From positions 1-64,000 of the forward strand of contig NEWT02000020.1 of the NCBI GenBank assembly GCA_002869925.2: a DNA stretch of 64,000 nucleotides, given 5' to 3'. Origin of the DNA: Nitrospira sp. CG24A (GTDB taxonomy: Bacteria; Nitrospirota; Nitrospiria; Nitrospirales; Nitrospiraceae). This document shows positions 26,872 to 35,985 of this stretch, in pieces (the first letter of the stretch is position 1; each line of letters begins with the position of its first letter). The notes under the pieces are model-generated. The model was not told where the DNA came from. It worked only from the letters and a program-made list of their open reading frames with translations, and ran no database searches. Both the position numbers and the translations under genes were made by a program.

Positions 26872-27952
26872 AGGTCAAGACAGCAAGACAGAACCGGCAA
26901 CAGAGAAACGGAAAGCGGATGCCCGCCAGAAAGGCAACGTTGCGGTGAGTCGCGATGTGACCACTGCCGCCCTTCTCTTCGGAGGGATCGGACTCCTGGC
27001 GTTCTTTGCCAGCCCTGGCGTTCATCAACTGACGGATGTCATGCGTCGGGGTCTGACGATGTCGTTCGATCGTGTGGTTCATACCAGCCTGACGATTAAG
27101 CAGATTCACTCATTATTTACTGAGGTCGGTCTGACAAGCCTACTGCTGATGCTGCCCTTCATGGGGGGGCTGGCGCTTGTAGGGATCGGCGCGTCCCTCG
27201 TACAGACCGGGTTGCTATGGAAGTCCTCCCTTCCATTCGAGATCGAGCGGTTAAACCCGATCAAGGGTCTGGGCCGCCTGTTTTCCCTCCGGTCTGTGTC
27301 GGAGTTGATCAAAGCATTGATAAAAATTGCCATTATCGGCGGCATCGGCGCCGTCGTCCTCTGGCAGGATCTCCCTCGTCTTTCCGAGCTGGTGCACTAT
27401 GACATTTGGGGGCTTCTGACCGTGATGGGGTGGCTGACGTTGAAAACCTCAGCCATCATCGCAGGGGCGATTGCCGTCGTGGCGGCGGCGGATTTTTTTT
27501 ATCAGCGGTATGAGTGGGAGCGTTCCCTGCGGATGACGGTTCAAGAGGTGAAAGAAGAACATCGTGACCAAGAAGGCGACCCGATGATCAAGAGCCGGGT
27601 ACGAAGCGTTCAGCGGGACATGATGAGAAAACGCATGATGGCAGCCGTCCCGAAGGCCGATGTGGTGGTGACCAACCCCACACATCTTGCTGTCGCGCTG
27701 AAATACGACACGGCACGCATGTCTGCCCCTATCGTTGTGGCGAAGGGCGCCGGGCATCTCGCGGAGCGGATTCGTGCGGTGGCCAGGCAGCACGGGGTCG
27801 TGGTCGTCGAGAACAAATTTGTGGCCAGGACGCTCTATAAGCTGGTCGATATCGGCAAGGAGATCCCTGCCGATCTGTACCGTGCCGTGGCGGAGATTCT
27901 TGCGTTTGTGTTTCGTGCGCGAGGGGTTACGTCTGAGCGAGTCACACGGTAA
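26864..27952 (+). CDS. flhB: Export switch protein FlhB
   Basis: Export apparatus protein of 362 residues: four membrane helices in the first 210 residues and a cytoplasmic domain with the self-cleavage motif NPTH at 271-274 (VVTNPTHLAVALKYD). Cleavage there, with FliK, switches export from rod-hook to filament substrates. The N-terminal DSKTEPATEKRKADARQKGNVA motif is typical. Overlaps fliR. Confidence 0.97.
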   Translation: MAEGQDSKTEPATEKRKADARQKGNVAVSRDVTTAALLFGGIGLLAFFASPGVHQLTDVMRRGLTMSFDRVVHTSLTIKQIHSLFTEVGLTSLLLMLPFMGGLALVGIGASLVQTGLLWKSSLPFEIERLNPIKGLGRLFSLRSVSELIKALIKIAIIGGIGAVVLWQDLPRLSELVHYDIWGLLTVMGWLTLKTSAIIAGAIAVVAAADFFYQRYEWERSLRMTVQEVKEEHRDQEGDPMIKSRVRSVQRDMMRKRMMAAVPKADVVVTNPTHLAVALKYDTARMSAPIVVAKGAGHLAERIRAVARQHGVVVVENKFVARTLYKLVDIGKEIPADLYRAVAEILAFVFRARGVTSERVTR

Positions 27953-27966
27953 AGGGCAAGAGACGC

Positions 27967-30060
27967 ATGGCATCCGACACCAAAGAATTATCCCCATCAT
28001 CGTTCATTAAGCATCCGGACATTCTCCTCTCGCTCGGCGTGGTGGGTATCATCATGTTGATGATCCTGCCGCTTCCCCGGTTTTTGCTCGATCTCTTGCT
28101 CGCGTTCAATATTACGCTGTCCGTGATCATCTTACTCGTGGGGCTGCAAGTTCGACGGCCGATCGAGTTCTCGGCCTTTCCTTCGATTCTTCTCATCGTG
28201 ACGCTATTCCGCTTGGCGCTCAACATTGCGTCGACACGCCTGATTCTGCTTCACGGCAATGAAGGCGCCGCCGCCGCAGGCGAGGTGATTCGGGCATTCG
28301 GCAATTTTGTCGTAGGAGGGAACTACACCGTCGGGCTTGTCGTGTTCTCTATCCTGGTCGTCATCAACTTCGTGGTGGTGACCAAAGGCGCCGGTCGAGT
28401 CGCCGAAGTCGCGGCTCGGTTCACGTTGGATGCGATGCCGGGTAAACAGATGAGCATCGACGCCGACTTGAATGCCGGACTGATCAATGAGACGGAAGCG
28501 AGGCGGCGGCGGCGCGAGATTGCAGAAGAAGCCGATTTCTACGGTTCTATGGACGGTGCCAGCAAGTTTGTTCGGGGTGACGCCATGGCGGCGATCATCA
28601 TCGTGCTTGTGAACATCGTCGGAGGGTTGACGATCGGCATCTTACAGCAGGGCATGAGCCCCGGATTGGCAGCGCAAACCTATACGCTGTTGACGGTCGG
28701 AGAAGGGCTAGTCGCACAGATTCCCGCATTATTTATTTCAACGGCTGCCGGCATCGTCGTGACACGGGCTGCGGCGGACGCCGATCTCGGGCTCCAGATC
28801 ACGCGGCAAACGTTGCTGTCACCCAAAGCCGTCGGCACCGCCGCCGGAATCTTGTTGGCTCTCGGAGTCGTCCCCGGCTTGCCACACCTGGCGTTTCTTG
28901 GGCTGGGGGGCGTGGCTGCCTGGTTTGCCTATCGATTATCACAGGAGGCGAAGGCGCCTCTCGAGCCGGCGCCCGTTTCTGCTGCGCCACAAGCTGAAAG
29001 CGCGGCCCCGCAACTCGTTCCACTCGATTTGATGGAAGTACAAGTCGGGTACGGACTTATTGGGTTAGTGGAAGGCAAGCATGGCACCGCGTTGCTGGAT
29101 CGGATTAAAGGCCTCAGGAAGCAGTTCGCGGATACGATGGGTTTTCTCCTGCCGCCCATTCATATTCGAGACAACCTCCAACTGCGCCCCAACGAGTATG
29201 CCGTCATGCTCAAAGGCGTAGAGCTGACGAAGGCCGACGTGTTGCCGTCGCACGTGCTGGCCATTGATCCTGGAACCGCTCAACGAGGGCTCATTCATGG
29301 TGTGGCTACCAAGGAGCCGGCGTTTGGATTACCTGCGCTCTGGGTGCCGGAGGCTACGCGTGAGCAAGCACAATTGGCCGGCTATACCGTCGTGGATGCC
29401 AGTTCGGCTATCGCGACACATTTGTCTGAAATCATTAAGCGTCATGGGCATGAATTATTAGGCCGGCAGGAAGTCCAATCACTGCTTGATGAATTGGCGA
29501 AAGTTCACCCGAAACTGGTTGAAGAACTGATTCCTGGCTTATTACCGCTTGGCACCGTGGTCCGCGTCCTTGGCAACTTGCTGCGTGAAGGTATTCCAAT
29601 TCGCGATCTTCGATCGATCATCGAAGCCCTGGCCGATCATGCAGGGACGACGAAAGATTCTGAGCTGCTCACAGAAATGGCCCGTCAGGCGTTGGGGCGG
29701 ACGATTATGCGTCAGTATCAAGCTCCGGACGGGACGTTACCTGTGATCACACTCGACCCCAGGCTCGATCGAGCGTTGAGTGATCAGGCGGCCGCGGTTC
29801 CTCAAGGAGGCATGCTGAATCTTGATCCAGGGTTGAGTCACACATTACTGGCGGCGTTGAAACAAGCCGTGGAGCGTGTGGCAGCGCGTGGGCATCAACC
29901 GGTGTTGCTGTGCTCACCGATGCTCCGGCGCCATATTCGACGCCTGACGGATCGGATCCTCCATGCGGTGCCGGTCGTGGGAGTCAATGAACTTGATTCG
30001 ATGGTCAGGCTCCAACCGCTGGATACCATTCGGCTGGACGGAGAAGGTCTTCTACCGTGA
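27967..30060 (+). CDS. flhA: Export gate protein FlhA
   Basis: Large export gate protein of 697 residues. Eight membrane helices in the first 330 residues, with the cytoplasmic FHIPEP-type loop (RFTLDAMPGKQMSIDADLNAGLINETEARRRR near 155-190) and a C-terminal chaperone-binding domain (about 355-697). ATG follows AAAGGGC. Followed after 8 bases by flhF. Confidence 0.97.
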   Translation: MASDTKELSPSSFIKHPDILLSLGVVGIIMLMILPLPRFLLDLLLAFNITLSVIILLVGLQVRRPIEFSAFPSILLIVTLFRLALNIASTRLILLHGNEGAAAAGEVIRAFGNFVVGGNYTVGLVVFSILVVINFVVVTKGAGRVAEVAARFTLDAMPGKQMSIDADLNAGLINETEARRRRREIAEEADFYGSMDGASKFVRGDAMAAIIIVLVNIVGGLTIGILQQGMSPGLAAQTYTLLTVGEGLVAQIPALFISTAAGIVVTRAAADADLGLQITRQTLLSPKAVGTAAGILLALGVVPGLPHLAFLGLGGVAAWFAYRLSQEAKAPLEPAPVSAAPQAESAAPQLVPLDLMEVQVGYGLIGLVEGKHGTALLDRIKGLRKQFADTMGFLLPPIHIRDNLQLRPNEYAVMLKGVELTKADVLPSHVLAIDPGTAQRGLIHGVATKEPAFGLPALWVPEATREQAQLAGYTVVDASSAIATHLSEIIKRHGHELLGRQEVQSLLDELAKVHPKLVEELIPGLLPLGTVVRVLGNLLREGIPIRDLRSIIEALADHAGTTKDSELLTEMARQALGRTIMRQYQAPDGTLPVITLDPRLDRALSDQAAAVPQGGMLNLDPGLSHTLLAALKQAVERVAARGHQPVLLCSPMLRRHIRRLTDRILHAVPVVGVNELDSMVRLQPLDTIRLDGEGLLP

Positions 30061-30068
30061 GGTGAACG

Positions 30069-31421
30069 ATGAAGATGAAAGTATTTCATGCCGACACCAT
30101 GCATGAGGCGATCCGCTCCATCAAGGAAGAGTTGGGGCCGGATGCCCTCATCCTTTCCACGAAGCGAGTCAAGCGAGGGAGCCTACCGTTCTCGTTATTC
30201 GGGCGATCGCTGTTAGAAGTGACCGCTGCGGTCGATTCGATGGCCGATCAAGCCGCCCAGGACCGGCAGGCGATGTCGCTGGTTGCACAGGACATGGGCC
30301 CCTCTGCGGTGAATCAACGCGCGTCCGCTCTTGCGTTTCAGGATACCTTGAACGCAGTACTCCATGCCAATACGCCGGAAGAGTTGAGGGGCGCACACGT
30401 TCGAATTCCATCACCGGCCACGCAGTCAGGACCCGAACCGGTTCCCTCCAGTCGTTTCCTCCATCTCATGAACGAATGCCTGGATCTGCAGGCGCGCCTT
30501 GTATCCTGGTTGCCTTCTGAATCGCACCAGGCAGGATTGGATTTCTCTGCACCGTTGGGCCGCGCTTGCCGTTTTCTGGTTGCACAGGGATTGCGCCCTT
30601 CAACTGCCGAACGACTCTGTGTCGCGCTTCGCAGTCGTCTCTCTGCGGAGGCGCTTCAATCTGATCGCAAGATTCAGGAGGCCTTGCATCATCTCTGTCG
30701 TGAGCTGATTCGAGTCAGTGGCCCCTTGTTGGATGCTGAGACCGATTACAAGGTCGCCATGTTTGTCGGGCCGAGCGGGGTGGGCAAGACGACGGCCATC
30801 GTCAAGCTTGTGGCGCACTACCGGCTTCAGGAAAACCGATCGGTCGCGCTGATCACGCTCGACACCTGCCGTTTGGCGGCCGTCGAGCACCTTCGTCTCT
30901 ATGCGAAGGTGCTTGGCGTTCCGCTCGAAACGGCGCAGAGCACGTCTGACGTACTTGAAGCCATACGCCGTCATCGCCAGGCAAACTTAATCATGATCGA
31001 CACGCCGGGGTTTGGCCCCCATGAGACGGCGCAGCTCACAACCATTGGCGGCCTCAAAGATTCGTACGGGTCGATCGAGACGCATCTGGTCTTGTCTGCC
31101 ACCACGAGGATGCAGGATCTCCGGCGTACGATGACGCGGTACGAGGCGTGCGCTCCGTCACGCCTGCTCTTTACCAAGCTGGATGAGACGGAAGAATACG
31201 GCAATCTCCTCGAGCTGGCGCATCAGACATCACTGCCTCTCTCGTATTGGAGCAATGGCCAGCGGGTCCCGGAAGATTTCGAGCAAGCGGATTCGGCTCG
31301 GTTGGCGGACCTGTTGCTCGACAGGGGCTCCGCCCGTTTCACACCGTCGGACCTCTCGTCATCCGTTAGACGTGACCCGATTGTGTCCATGGGCAGCACG
31401 ACGCCACAACACACGCAGTAG
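30069..31421 (+). CDS. flhF: SRP-type GTPase FlhF
   Basis: Cytoplasmic GTPase of 450 residues that fixes the place (usually the pole) where a flagellum is built. N-terminal B domain (MKVFHADTMHEAIRSIKEELGPDALILSTKRVKRG), then the SRP NG domain with P-loop GPSGVGKTT at 234-242, DTCRLAAVEHLRLYAKVLGVP, and DTPGFG near 311. Paired with flhG downstream, so flagellar number and position are probably controlled in this cell. Confidence 0.95.
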   Translation: MKMKVFHADTMHEAIRSIKEELGPDALILSTKRVKRGSLPFSLFGRSLLEVTAAVDSMADQAAQDRQAMSLVAQDMGPSAVNQRASALAFQDTLNAVLHANTPEELRGAHVRIPSPATQSGPEPVPSSRFLHLMNECLDLQARLVSWLPSESHQAGLDFSAPLGRACRFLVAQGLRPSTAERLCVALRSRLSAEALQSDRKIQEALHHLCRELIRVSGPLLDAETDYKVAMFVGPSGVGKTTAIVKLVAHYRLQENRSVALITLDTCRLAAVEHLRLYAKVLGVPLETAQSTSDVLEAIRRHRQANLIMIDTPGFGPHETAQLTTIGGLKDSYGSIETHLVLSATTRMQDLRRTMTRYEACAPSRLLFTKLDETEEYGNLLELAHQTSLPLSYWSNGQRVPEDFEQADSARLADLLLDRGSARFTPSDLSSSVRRDPIVSMGSTTPQHTQ

Positions 31422-31429
31422 GGGGGCGC

Positions 31430-32290
31430 ATGAACAATATCATCAGCGAGCAGGCCATGACGATGCCGACGGTGACTCAACGGGGTCCATGCACCCGGGT
31501 CATTGCCGTGACCAGCGGTAAGGGCGGGGTGGGGAAAACGAATGTGGTCGTGAACCTGGCAGTAGCGTTGGCACGGACCGGTAAGCGAGTGCTGGTATTG
31601 GATGCAGACTTGGGATTGGGCAACATCGATGTGCTGCTGGGATTGGTGCCCCGATATACATTGGAGCATGTGCTGAGCGGTTCATGCCGCCTATCCGACA
31701 TTATCATCCAGGGGCCGGCTGGAATCCAGGTGCTGCCGGCCGGCTCTGGCCTTCCTCAGCTCACTTCCTTGACCGACTCACAGCAATTGGTTCTTCAGAG
31801 TGAGTTGGAGCATATCGCCGACACCGTGGATGTGCTGTTGATCGATACCGGGGCCGGTGTGTCTCCCAACGTCACCTATTTTGCTTCAGCGGCTCAGGAG
31901 ACGATCGTGCTCATCTCGCCGGAGCCTACGGCCCTGACCGATGCCTACGCGCTGATGAAGGTGTTATGCCGGCAACATCGCGAACGGAGGTTCAAGGTGT
32001 TGGTGAACCTGGTCAAGAGTCAGCGCGAGGCGACTCAGACATTCTGTAAGCTCGATCGAGCCGCAGAACGGTTTCTGAATATCAAGCTCGAGTATCTGGG
32101 GTTTATCCCTCTCGACGATTACCTGCCGATGGCCGTCGTTGAGCAAAAGGCAGTGATTGAGCTCTTTCCCTGCGCCCCTGCCAGCCGGGCGTTTGTTCAG
32201 TTGGCGAAAAAGATTGCGCAGTGGCCGGATCCCGAACTCCCGAAGAGTACCGTGCAGTTTCTGTGGCAGCAACTGATTCCCATGTCGTAG
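31430..32290 (+). CDS. flhG: MinD-like ATPase FlhG (FleN)
   Basis: Cytoplasmic ATPase of 286 residues that limits flagellar number and stimulates FlhF. Deviant Walker A KGGVGKT at 31-37, switch motif LDADLGLGNIDVLLGL, and DTGAGVSPNV. A short N-terminal tail precedes the ATPase domain, and the C-terminus contains an amphipathic-looking segment (SRAFVQLAKKIAQWPDP). In some bacteria FlhG also restrains the sigma-54 activator FleQ; no FleQ is in this window. Confidence 0.94.
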   Translation: MNNIISEQAMTMPTVTQRGPCTRVIAVTSGKGGVGKTNVVVNLAVALARTGKRVLVLDADLGLGNIDVLLGLVPRYTLEHVLSGSCRLSDIIIQGPAGIQVLPAGSGLPQLTSLTDSQQLVLQSELEHIADTVDVLLIDTGAGVSPNVTYFASAAQETIVLISPEPTALTDAYALMKVLCRQHRERRFKVLVNLVKSQREATQTFCKLDRAAERFLNIKLEYLGFIPLDDYLPMAVVEQKAVIELFPCAPASRAFVQLAKKIAQWPDPELPKSTVQFLWQQLIPMS

Positions 32291-32306
32291 CCCGCAGCTT
32301 GTTCGG

Positions 32307-32366
32307 GCGTTTCAAGTTTTCGGAGGTTGTTTCCTGGCGACCTGAAACCAGAAACCAGCAACAGTT
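32307..32366. repeat. Intergenic stem-loop word repeat (CTGAAACC type)
   Basis: Words TTTCAAGTTTTCGG, GGTTGTTTCCTGG and CCTGAAACCAGAAACC form an imperfect inverted arrangement between flhG and fliA. Same position type (inside the operon) and architecture as the other word repeats, with another set of words. Confidence 0.45.
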
Positions 32367-32393
32367 TATACGGATACAGAAAGCACACCAACT

Positions 32394-33143
32394 ATGAGCA
32401 ATTTAGCGACGCAGCGAAGTCGACACACAGACTCCGCATCCGACTCGCACCGCGAACAGATGATCAAAGAGTTTGCCCATGTTGTGAAGGCGATGGCCTA
32501 CCGGCTGACCTACCGTCTCCCGGCCTATATGGATGCAGATGATCTCGTATCGGTCGGCATCATTGGACTGATGGACGCCATGGATAAGTACGATCCAAGC
32601 CGCGAAGCGAAGTTCAAAACCTATGCGGAGTTTCGTATTCGAGGCGCCATGTTGGACGAAATTCGTACGATGGATTGGATTCCTCGGTCGGTTCACGAAC
32701 GCGTCTCATTGTTGCAGCGCACGCATGCGAAGCTGTTGAACAGACTTGGGCGCCCTCCGACAGATGAAGAAATCGCGGCGGAGATGAAGCTGTCTCCGGC
32801 TGAGTTGGATGAGTTCCTTGTGCGATCTCAGGGGGCTGTCCTGGTGAGCTTGGACGATTTCAATCTGCATGAGCCTGACGGTCCCAAAATTCTCGACATG
32901 CTTGCCGACCGGCAGCACCCAGACCCGCTGACGAGCATTCTCAACGATCAGGAGCGGGAGCGCGTGGCTGACGCGATTCAACAATTGCCGGAGAAGGAGC
33001 GGCTCGTGCTGACGCTGTATTACTATGAAGAATTGACAATGAAGGAAATCGGGAGAATTCTCAAAGTCACTGAGTCTCGTGTTTGTCAAATCCATACCAA
33101 GGCAGTTCTTCATCTCAAGGGGACGCTCGAATCGGTGCAATGA
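32394..33143 (+). CDS. fliA: Flagellar sigma factor FliA (sigma-28)
   Basis: RNA polymerase sigma factor of 249 residues for late flagellar genes. Region 2 (LPAYMDADDLVSVGIIGLMDAMDKYDPSREAKFKTYAEFRIRGAMLDEIRTMDWIPRSV), region 3 (LLNRLGRPPTDEEIAAEM), region 4 with helix-turn-helix (LPEKERLVLTLYYYEELTMKEIGRILKVTESRVCQIHTKAVLHL). Six candidate target promoters of one local form were found in this window. Its antagonist FlgM is encoded at 41466. Confidence 0.97.
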   Translation: MSNLATQRSRHTDSASDSHREQMIKEFAHVVKAMAYRLTYRLPAYMDADDLVSVGIIGLMDAMDKYDPSREAKFKTYAEFRIRGAMLDEIRTMDWIPRSVHERVSLLQRTHAKLLNRLGRPPTDEEIAAEMKLSPAELDEFLVRSQGAVLVSLDDFNLHEPDGPKILDMLADRQHPDPLTSILNDQERERVADAIQQLPEKERLVLTLYYYEELTMKEIGRILKVTESRVCQIHTKAVLHLKGTLESVQ

Positions 33144-33331
33144 GTCACTTTCTAGCATAGCGGCCCGGTATGTCGGGTCGTCCCTCCTATGTTCTGAACG
33201 ATCGATGCAGCATTCTCGTTGCCTCCGTCGCAGAAGTCTGTAGAATCAGGCCTCAGGCTGCGCTGCAACATCAACGTCGAGAAAGCATGTATGATTACAA
33301 GACGTGATCCCAAATATGGATCGGTTCTGAA

Positions 33332-33703
33332 ATGAAACCTCCCATCATTGTGACTGAACCGGGCGACATCGATGTTTTTGAATCGGTTCACGATGCAGAG
33401 TTATATCTGGAGTCACCTGCTGTCAAGGAAGGCCGACTCAAGGTTTACGATAGCGAAGGCCGTCTATTGAGTTTGGAGCAAGAATCAACGTCGGACATAA
33501 AGCTCTTTGGTGTCACGCTTATTGTTGATCCGGGGACAGTAAAGATTGGACGAGAGGAATCTGCCACAACACATAAAGATGAACTAAGACGTATTCTTGT
33601 TGAGTTCCTCATTGCAACCGGTGTTGACAAAGAATCCTTGGAAGGCGCAATTCTCGAAAACGTTCTCACGCAAGTGATCACTCGCCAAGGCTTTACAAAA
33701 TGA
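33332..33703 (+). CDS. Unknown protein of 123 residues
   Basis: I do not recognise this gene with certainty. The soluble, acidic product (starting MKPPIIVTEPGDIDVFESVHDAELYLE) has no membrane segment or signal. The N-terminal pattern PPIIV-x-PGDI-x-VFESV-x-DAE-x-YLE resembles short orphan proteins often found beside secreted toxins as immunity-like genes, but no toxin gene is adjacent and this is only an impression. Base composition is AT-richer than the flagellar genes around it, which fits recent arrival. It lies alone between fliA and a toxin-antitoxin pair. Confidence 0.6.
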   Translation: MKPPIIVTEPGDIDVFESVHDAELYLESPAVKEGRLKVYDSEGRLLSLEQESTSDIKLFGVTLIVDPGTVKIGREESATTHKDELRRILVEFLIATGVDKESLEGAILENVLTQVITRQGFTK

Positions 33704-34023
33704 ATCGTGAAAGAAAATGGTCAATTAGGATGAACTAAGGGGGTCGGGAGTCTTTTTATGACGAGACCGCGCGCTACAAAGATTCTCGGTCCCTTTTATT
33801 TTCCCCAGATACCGATGTCTCCGGCAGGTATCCGCGACAGACGCCTTACTATTATCGAAGAAGCTGAACACGATGGTCTCAAGGGAGGGTATTATTCTTC
33901 TCCGCCGTCTTGGCTAAGGTGGGTAGTGGCTTCGGAGAATTTCGCAAGATTCCCTGCAGCTTCCGGCCTTCGTAGCCGAAGTGGCTACTTCGGCGGAGTA
34001 GGCTGCTGCGGGGAGCTTGATTA
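33704..34023. other. Unassigned spacer with a perfect hairpin
   Basis: No convincing gene. A plus-strand frame of 118 codons (33758-34114) is not credible because it runs antisense through the end of the acetyltransferase. A perfect hairpin with 8-base stem and 4-base loop (GCCGAAGT-GGCT-ACTTCGGC) lies at 33975-33994, 30 bases beyond the toxin stop on the minus strand, so it may end that transcript. Confidence 0.5.
33975..33994. terminator. Hairpin downstream of the toxin gene
   Basis: Perfect 8-base-pair stem with GGCT loop. On the minus strand it follows the acetyltransferase stop by about 30 bases. No clear T-run follows it, so it could be a rho-assisted end, an mRNA-protecting hairpin, or part of a repeat. 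Confidence 0.4.
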
Positions 34024-34536
34024 TCAGGTGCGAAGAAATGCCCGTAAGTCTTTCATCAGCAGCATGAGCCGTAACTCGTCTATGGGAGATGGACTGAAGC
34101 CGAAGCGAAGATAGAAATCCCTCGCAGTATCGTTGATGGCCTGAACCAGTACGGCGCGAATGGCGATCATGTCTCCTGCCTGTTCGACGCGCATCAGTGC
34201 ATCTTGCAGCAACGTGGTGCCCAGCCCCTTGCCTTGGTGTGATAAATTGACCGCGAGGCGGCCCATCACCGCAATTCCGATCGGATGTCTAGCCAGACCC
34301 TGGGATATTCTCTGCGGCGCGTCCTCGCGAGTAATGCTGCCTGCGGTCAATGCATAGTACCCACGCACCACGCGATCCTGCCGGTGCAGGACGTAGACGC
34401 GCGCGGAATCATTCCGGACATTCGTCCATGCGAAGCGTGTGAGCCATGTATTGAGCGCGTCATTTCCGCAGTCAAACCGGCTTAGGTCATGCGCCTGCGA
34501 AAGTTGTTCGATACAATACTCGGCGCTTGTGGCCAT
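34024..34536 (-). CDS. GNAT-family acetyltransferase toxin (TacT/AtaT type)
   Basis: Protein of 170 residues with a GNAT fold: N-terminal FDCGNDALNTWL, beta strand GYYALTAGSI, the acetyl-CoA loop (HQGKGLGTTLLQDAL, fitting Q/RxxGxG/A), and the C-terminal ARDFYLRFGFSP whose tyrosine is the expected catalytic residue of TacT-like toxins. These enzymes acetylate the amino group of charged tRNAs and stop translation. The start was set at the ATG at 34536 because it overlaps the stop of the upstream DUF1778 gene by ATGA, the usual arrangement of this toxin-antitoxin type; the frame continues further upstream only inside the antitoxin gene. Confidence 0.85.
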   Translation of the reverse strand: MATSAEYCIEQLSQAHDLSRFDCGNDALNTWLTRFAWTNVRNDSARVYVLHRQDRVVRGYYALTAGSITREDAPQRISQGLARHPIGIAVMGRLAVNLSHQGKGLGTTLLQDALMRVEQAGDMIAIRAVLVQAINDTARDFYLRFGFSPSPIDELRLMLLMKDLRAFLRT

Positions 34537-34826
34537 CAACGGCTTGCAGCACGGGATGGACGTGAGAACAGATGCTTGAGGCCAGGAGGCACTTTCGGTG
34601 GCCCATCGAGTGCCTTCAAAAATGCATCCCACTTCTCCTTGGGCAGGACAAAATGGTTTTGATCCGCTAAATCCATCTCCGCTTGTGCGCAGAGGGAATC
34701 GAGAATATAGTCGGTAAGCTTTACGCCACGGCGTGATGCCCCAGCGCGAATGAGCTGCGCTTGCCGGCTGGTCGCGCGCACGTGAAACCGCGCGGATTTC
34801 GCTAGTACTGCTTGAGTTTTGTTCAT
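34536..34826 (-). CDS. DUF1778-type antitoxin
   Basis: A 96-residue partner of the acetyltransferase toxin. A ribbon-helix-helix-like N-terminus (RFHVRATSRQAQLIRAGASRRGVKLTDYILDSLCAQAEMDL) is followed by the toxin-neutralising tail (NHFVLPKEKWDAFLKALDGPPKVPPGLKHLF). Such antitoxins also repress their own promoter. The start at 34826 is preceded by GGGAG at proper distance; an upstream ATG at 34871 is possible but less supported. The pair sits on the minus strand inside a plus-strand flagellar locus. Confidence 0.88.
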   Translation of the reverse strand: MNKTQAVLAKSARFHVRATSRQAQLIRAGASRRGVKLTDYILDSLCAQAEMDLADQNHFVLPKEKWDAFLKALDGPPKVPPGLKHLFSRPSRAASR

Positions 34827-35190
34827 TTTAGCATCTCCCATCATGGTTGTACGCCTATTGTGTGCAAGCAAGTGAACGTTGTCAATACGTTTTTGAAATA
34901 TTCTGAGCGGCTCTCATCCGGCGTCGAGCGCACCGTGACAGACCCTGAGGCAGCGAGGCTTTGTGCGGTGGCGAGTCCGCATGATTCCTGACGAGTTGCC
35001 TCAATGTTAGCCTAACCCGCGTTTCTTGTGCCGCGCCTCTCGTCTCTGGTGTGCGATGAGACAGACAGGTTCACGTGTTCGTTTGAGGCTGCTGATATCG
35101 GTTTCTGTTCGTCCGGAGCGTCTCAAGTCTGCTCTGAAATCAACCGAAATATTCTACGGTGAATCTCTCCTTGATCGGGCATTGCAACCC
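34827..35190. other. Region between antitoxin and GGDEF gene
   Basis: Holds the antitoxin promoter on the minus strand (not resolved; AT-rich stretch near 34855-34905) and the sigma-28-like site for the GGDEF gene at 35123-35150. The open frame of the GGDEF gene extends back to 35026 but the upstream part has no domain and contains the promoter. Confidence 0.4.
35123..35150 (+). promoter_or_regulatory. Sigma-28-like promoter for the GGDEF gene
   Basis: TCAAGTCT-N12-ACCGAAAT. The -35 half is almost the same as at csrA and flgM, with the same spacing. Transcription would begin near 35157, which places the first usable ATG at 35191. Confidence 0.5.
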
Positions 35191-35985
35191 ATGACGTTCA
35201 ATACGATGTTCCTGCCTGCGTATCGTGACAGCTTCATGTCTTCCCTGAGCGGTGGGGTGAAGGGCGGTGAATTTTCTGCCATCCTCATGTCCCCTCTCAT
35301 GGGGATTATAGGGCTCTGTCTCGTCGGTCTTCTCGTTCTTGGAGGACTATGGCTGAGGAGCCGGTTTCTCGATTCCGGACTTCACCGGGCCAGATACACG
35401 GAGACGCTTTCAGAACCATCATCGACCTATGACTATGTGACTGGCCTGCCCACCAGGCGATTGTTCGGGACACTGCTTGAACAGGCGGTAGGCCGCGCCG
35501 CAAAAACTGGGCGATCCCTTGCCGTGCTTGTGGTGGAACTGGAACATTTTCGGATGGTGGCAGAGACTCAGGGCCGAGCGAATGGGAATGTGCTCGTGCG
35601 CGTCCAAGCCGCGAGGGTCAAGGGCGTCGTGCGCTCCACGGAAACGGTTGCGCGGCTAGCGCAGGACCAGTTTGCGCTGATCCTCGACAGTTTCACCTCT
35701 CATGAAGAGGTCGTGGCGATTGTAGACAAACTGCAGGCGACAATTGGGCTTCCTCTCACCTTGGAGGGGCAGGAGTTGTTTCTCACCTGCCATATTGGCG
35801 TCGCGCTGTATCCGCAGGATGCTATGGAGCACGAGAAGTTGATCGAACAGGCTACGCAGGCTGGCACGCGCGCGAAATCCGACGGGCAAGCTGTTCAGTT
35901 TACCTCGCCCATCATCCCTTCAGGTGCGTCCGAGTCAGTGGCTCGGGTATCTGTGCAAACGGAACAAGAAGCTCGTCACTCCTGA
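35191..35985 (+). CDS. Membrane protein with degenerate GGDEF domain
   Basis: A 264-residue protein with one membrane helix (about 33-55, LMGIIGLCLVGLLVLGGLWLRSR) and a C-terminal GGDEF-type domain (about 80-240). The family landmarks DxVTGLPTRRLF and the CHIGVALYPQDA region are present, but the signature loop reads AQDQF (157-161) in place of GG[DE]EF, so diguanylate cyclase activity is unlikely; a structural, GTP-binding or localisation role is more probable. The start at 35191 is chosen from the sigma-28-like promoter just upstream. Position between fliA and flgF suggests a flagellar function. Confidence 0.75.
   Translation: MTFNTMFLPAYRDSFMSSLSGGVKGGEFSAILMSPLMGIIGLCLVGLLVLGGLWLRSRFLDSGLHRARYTETLSEPSSTYDYVTGLPTRRLFGTLLEQAVGRAAKTGRSLAVLVVELEHFRMVAETQGRANGNVLVRVQAARVKGVVRSTETVARLAQDQFALILDSFTSHEEVVAIVDKLQATIGLPLTLEGQELFLTCHIGVALYPQDAMEHEKLIEQATQAGTRAKSDGQAVQFTSPIIPSGASESVARVSVQTEQEARHS

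Noticed and set aside
33758-34114. 118-codon plus-strand frame before the acetyltransferase
   Set aside because: Runs through a hairpin and antisense into the toxin gene; composition not protein-like.
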